This document shows, piece after piece, positions 7,680-9,104 of a DNA stretch of 9,104 nucleotides. Position numbers and translations under genes: made by a program. Within the stretch, counting starts at the first letter, position 1; each line of letters begins with the position of its first letter. This DNA comes from Pseudohongiella sp. (lineage in GTDB: Bacteria > Pseudomonadota > Gammaproteobacteria > Pseudomonadales > Pseudohongiellaceae), in the NCBI GenBank assembly GCA_030652635.1, contig JAUSPW010000285.1, positions 1 to 9,104 on the forward strand. Reading direction: 5' to 3'. Below the pieces are notes generated by a model. It saw only the letters and a program-made list of their open reading frames with translations. It did not search any database and was not told the origin of the DNA.

Positions 7680-7759
7680 TTGCGCGCAATAAAAGGCGTA
7701 GATGTGCCAATTTTATTTCAAGCGCTAACGTGCGACCGAAGCTACTACAGGAGAAATAT

Positions 7760-8401
7760 ATGAAAAGGATAGTGCTGGCGCTTTTTGTCTTGTACCTTTC
7801 AAATGCTGCTCTAGCGCAATCACAACAAAACACGCTGGAAGGTGAACTATCTTTGGATGAAATGAGTTATACAGGGAAGATAATGCATGATGTTTTCTCT
7901 GAATTATTCATTGAGGTGGAGCATTCGGAAAACTCCACAATTACTTCTGCAACAGATAAAGAGCTGATCAGACAGGCTGTAACAACCTCTCCTCATTCCA
8001 TTGTTGGCATCGAGTATTTGGAATCTGGCTGCAAATATCTTTATGAAACGGAGCACGCTCAATTGAGTGCGGCCAGGTTAGCCGACTACTTCGTTCAAGG
8101 ATCAAAGGAGGGCGAAAAGGTAAAATTTGAGTTTATGACAGCGACATATAATGCCTTGTCCGAACAAACGAGAGTTGTTGTAGATTCAAAAGTCTTGCGA
8201 CTTGAAAGTGGAATACAGCGCTCGACTCAGGTTATCCCAAATGTAGATGAAAGCTTGCAACACTTTTATCAGATTAGCCGCAGTGATCTCATAAGCCGTT
8301 ATAACGATTTTTGTGACGGAGGTCTGGAAGAGTTGAAAACCAGGCTTCAGAACCCTGACAAAGTTTTTCAATCCGGGCGTGTCACAACTCCCGGATTCTA
8401 A
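7760..8401 (+). CDS. Hypothetical secreted protein, 213 aa, AT-rich
   Basis: I do not recognise the family. The ATG at 7760 has AGGAG six bases upstream and opens a textbook Sec signal peptide (M-K-R, hydrophobic core, A-L-A at 17-19 before Q). A GTG at 7730 is also in frame but would put ten extra residues before the signal. The mature part, about 194 residues, is mixed polar and charged, has no further membrane segment, and contains two cysteines, Cys91 (ESGCKY) and Cys185 (DFCDGG), which could pair in the periplasm. Composition differs from its neighbours: by hand count 7861-7920 has 20 G+C of 60 and 8161-8220 has 25 of 60, against 30 of 60 at 7201-7260 in the preceding gene. It lies 80 bases after the isomerase-like gene and may have its own transcript. 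Its last 20 bases overlap the convergent DUF1080 gene. It may be a later insertion into the locus. Confidence 0.75.
   Translation: MKRIVLALFVLYLSNAALAQSQQNTLEGELSLDEMSYTGKIMHDVFSELFIEVEHSENSTITSATDKELIRQAVTTSPHSIVGIEYLESGCKYLYETEHAQLSAARLADYFVQGSKEGEKVKFEFMTATYNALSEQTRVVVDSKVLRLESGIQRSTQVIPNVDESLQHFYQISRSDLISRYNDFCDGGLEELKTRLQNPDKVFQSGRVTTPGF
8370..8397. terminator. Hairpin at the convergent gene ends, candidate bidirectional terminator
   Basis: A perfect 8-bp inverted repeat, AATCCGGG at 8370-8377 and CCCGGATT at 8390-8397, is separated by a 12-base loop. It spans the tail-to-tail overlap: the minus-strand gene's TGA (8384-8382) lies in the loop and the plus-strand gene's TAA (8399-8401) lies just after the right arm. 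Both transcripts would form the hairpin exactly at their ends. However, no U-tract follows on either strand (CTAATATTG on plus, GAAAAAC on minus), so classical intrinsic termination is doubtful; it could instead block 3' exonucleases. A shorter alternative pairing exists between GATTC at 8394-8398 and GAATC at 8409-8413. Confidence 0.4.
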
Positions 8402-9104
8402 TATTGCGGAATCTCACCACATCGCCATGATCCTGCAAACCGATGTGGCCTTGCTGCATGGCTCCAAATTCATTGTGATCCTTGAATTTGCTGTTGCGCA
8501 GCATCTCAAACCACGCCACCGTCCAGCGTTCATAACGCAGCACCATTTCGCCGTTCAGCCAGTGCTCAACAATCGGGCCTCGGGAGACTATACGTGCCTC
8601 GTTCCATTCACCAAAGGGTTTGGCGGTTTTGGGATTAATGGGAATCAGGTCATACAAGGTGCCGGCCTGACGATTGCCATTAACACCTAAAAAACTGTCC
8701 GGGTGGTTGGCATCATCCAATACCTGCATTTCAAGGGCTGACCAATAAATCATCTGGGTCGGTTGTTCCAGCGCATGATAAAAAATGCCACTGTTAGCGC
8801 CGCGCTCGACCATCCATTCCAGTTGCAGATCAAAATCGCGGAAGATACGTTTGGTGATGATGTCACCGACAGGTCGCCGGTCTTCGCGTGGCCTGAACAC
8901 CAGGGTGTCATCTTCGATCTGCCAGCCTTCGCTTGGGAATTCTGCCCGGTTATACAAACGCCACTCTTCCGTGGAGCTGCCATCAAACAAGGTGATCCAG
9001 TCGTCAGCCGCGTCACTGTCAGGCATTTGTCCGTTGCGCCGTGATTCCGCCGCCAGCAGAAACAATACAGCACTGCTCAACAGAGCCGTCAGCAATGACA
9101 CCAT
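8382..9104 (-). CDS. DUF1080 / 3-keto-disaccharide hydrolase family protein
   Basis: A secreted protein of the DUF1080 family (PF06439, concanavalin-A-like fold), members of which hydrolyse 3-keto-glycosides such as 3-keto-disaccharides. Family landmarks appear in order: L-F-D-G near residue 39, R-F-D-L-like F-D-L-Q-L-E-W near 91, N-S-G-I-F-Y near 104, E-M-Q-V-L-D-D near 125, A-G-T-L-Y-D-L near 147, G-E-W-N-E-A-R near 165, V-E-H-W-L-N-G near 179, and the closing G-H-I-G-L-Q-D-H-G with F-R-N-I-R-I-R-E-L. At 240 aa it has ordinary length. A hydrophobic stretch at residues 3-18 looks like a signal peptide, but there is no basic residue before it and the ATG is the last codon of the window, so the true start may lie further upstream and the N-terminus should be treated as unproven. 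It faces the oxidase operon and probably acts on the same 3-keto products. Confidence 0.87.
   Translation of the reverse strand: MVSLLTALLSSAVLFLLAAESRRNGQMPDSDAADDWITLFDGSSTEEWRLYNRAEFPSEGWQIEDDTLVFRPREDRRPVGDIITKRIFRDFDLQLEWMVERGANSGIFYHALEQPTQMIYWSALEMQVLDDANHPDSFLGVNGNRQAGTLYDLIPINPKTAKPFGEWNEARIVSRGPIVEHWLNGEMVLRYERWTVAWFEMLRNSKFKDHNEFGAMQQGHIGLQDHGDVVRFRNIRIREL

Noticed and set aside
7679..7690. ATTGCGCGCAAT, a perfect 12-base palindrome overlapping the stop of the isomerase-like gene, considered as a terminator.
   Set aside because: It has no loop, so at best a 4-bp stem could form, and A residues rather than T residues follow it. A nearby GGC/GCC pair with T-rich flank at 7695-7714 is too short to call.
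7717..7730. TTCAAGCGCTAACG upstream of the hypothetical gene, with a palindromic AGCGCT core, resembling a LacI-family operator.
   Set aside because: Several positions differ from such operators, the outer arms are not symmetrical, no second copy occurs in the divergent promoter region, and no LacI-type regulator gene is in the window.

Overview
The window looks like chromosomal DNA of a Gram-negative, probably marine or polysaccharide-degrading bacterium, most likely a gammaproteobacterium. That is an inference from the gene families, the many Sec and Tat export signals, the moderate-to-high GC and the classical Shine-Dalgarno sites; nothing here fixes a species. It is densely coding: no gap exceeds about 120 bases, and I see no rRNA, tRNA, insertion sequence, CRISPR array or phage gene.

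Layout. A minus-strand operon fills 1-4448, read right to left: an exported Cys-type sulfatase (4448-3105), a D-2-hydroxyacid dehydrogenase (3108-2170), a large secreted alpha/beta-hydrolase-domain protein (2168-114), and the first 30 codons of a YqaA/DedA-like membrane protein cut by the window edge (91-1). The junctions are a 4-base ATGA overlap, a 1-base gap and a 22-base gap. A 115-bp divergent intergenic region (4449-4563) separates it from a plus-strand operon: a GMC flavoprotein dehydrogenase large subunit (4564-6249), a Tat-signalled gluconate 2-dehydrogenase subunit 3-type small subunit (6252-6812), and a Tat-signalled xylose-isomerase-like TIM-barrel protein (6822-7679). An AT-rich gene for an unrecognised secreted protein follows (7760-8401). 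Its 3' end overlaps by 20 bp the 3' end of a convergent DUF1080 / 3-keto-disaccharide hydrolase gene (9104-8382).

How the genes may work together. A GMC dehydrogenase with a small Tat subunit, a sugar-isomerase-like protein and a DUF1080 protein form the known gene signature of periplasmic 3-keto-glycoside metabolism: oxidise a sugar at C3, then cleave the activated glycoside by elimination or hydrolysis. The GMC subunit carries a C-x5-C-x3-C motif (Cys222, 228, 232) that matches the iron-sulfur ligand spacing I recall from the Burkholderia FAD-glucose dehydrogenase alpha subunit. This suggests electrons leave through an Fe-S cluster to a cytochrome, but no cytochrome gene is present in the window. 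The divergent sulfatase and secreted hydrolase suggest a sulfated or esterified natural glycoside as substrate. That link, and the place of the hydroxyacid dehydrogenase in it, is inference from gene order.
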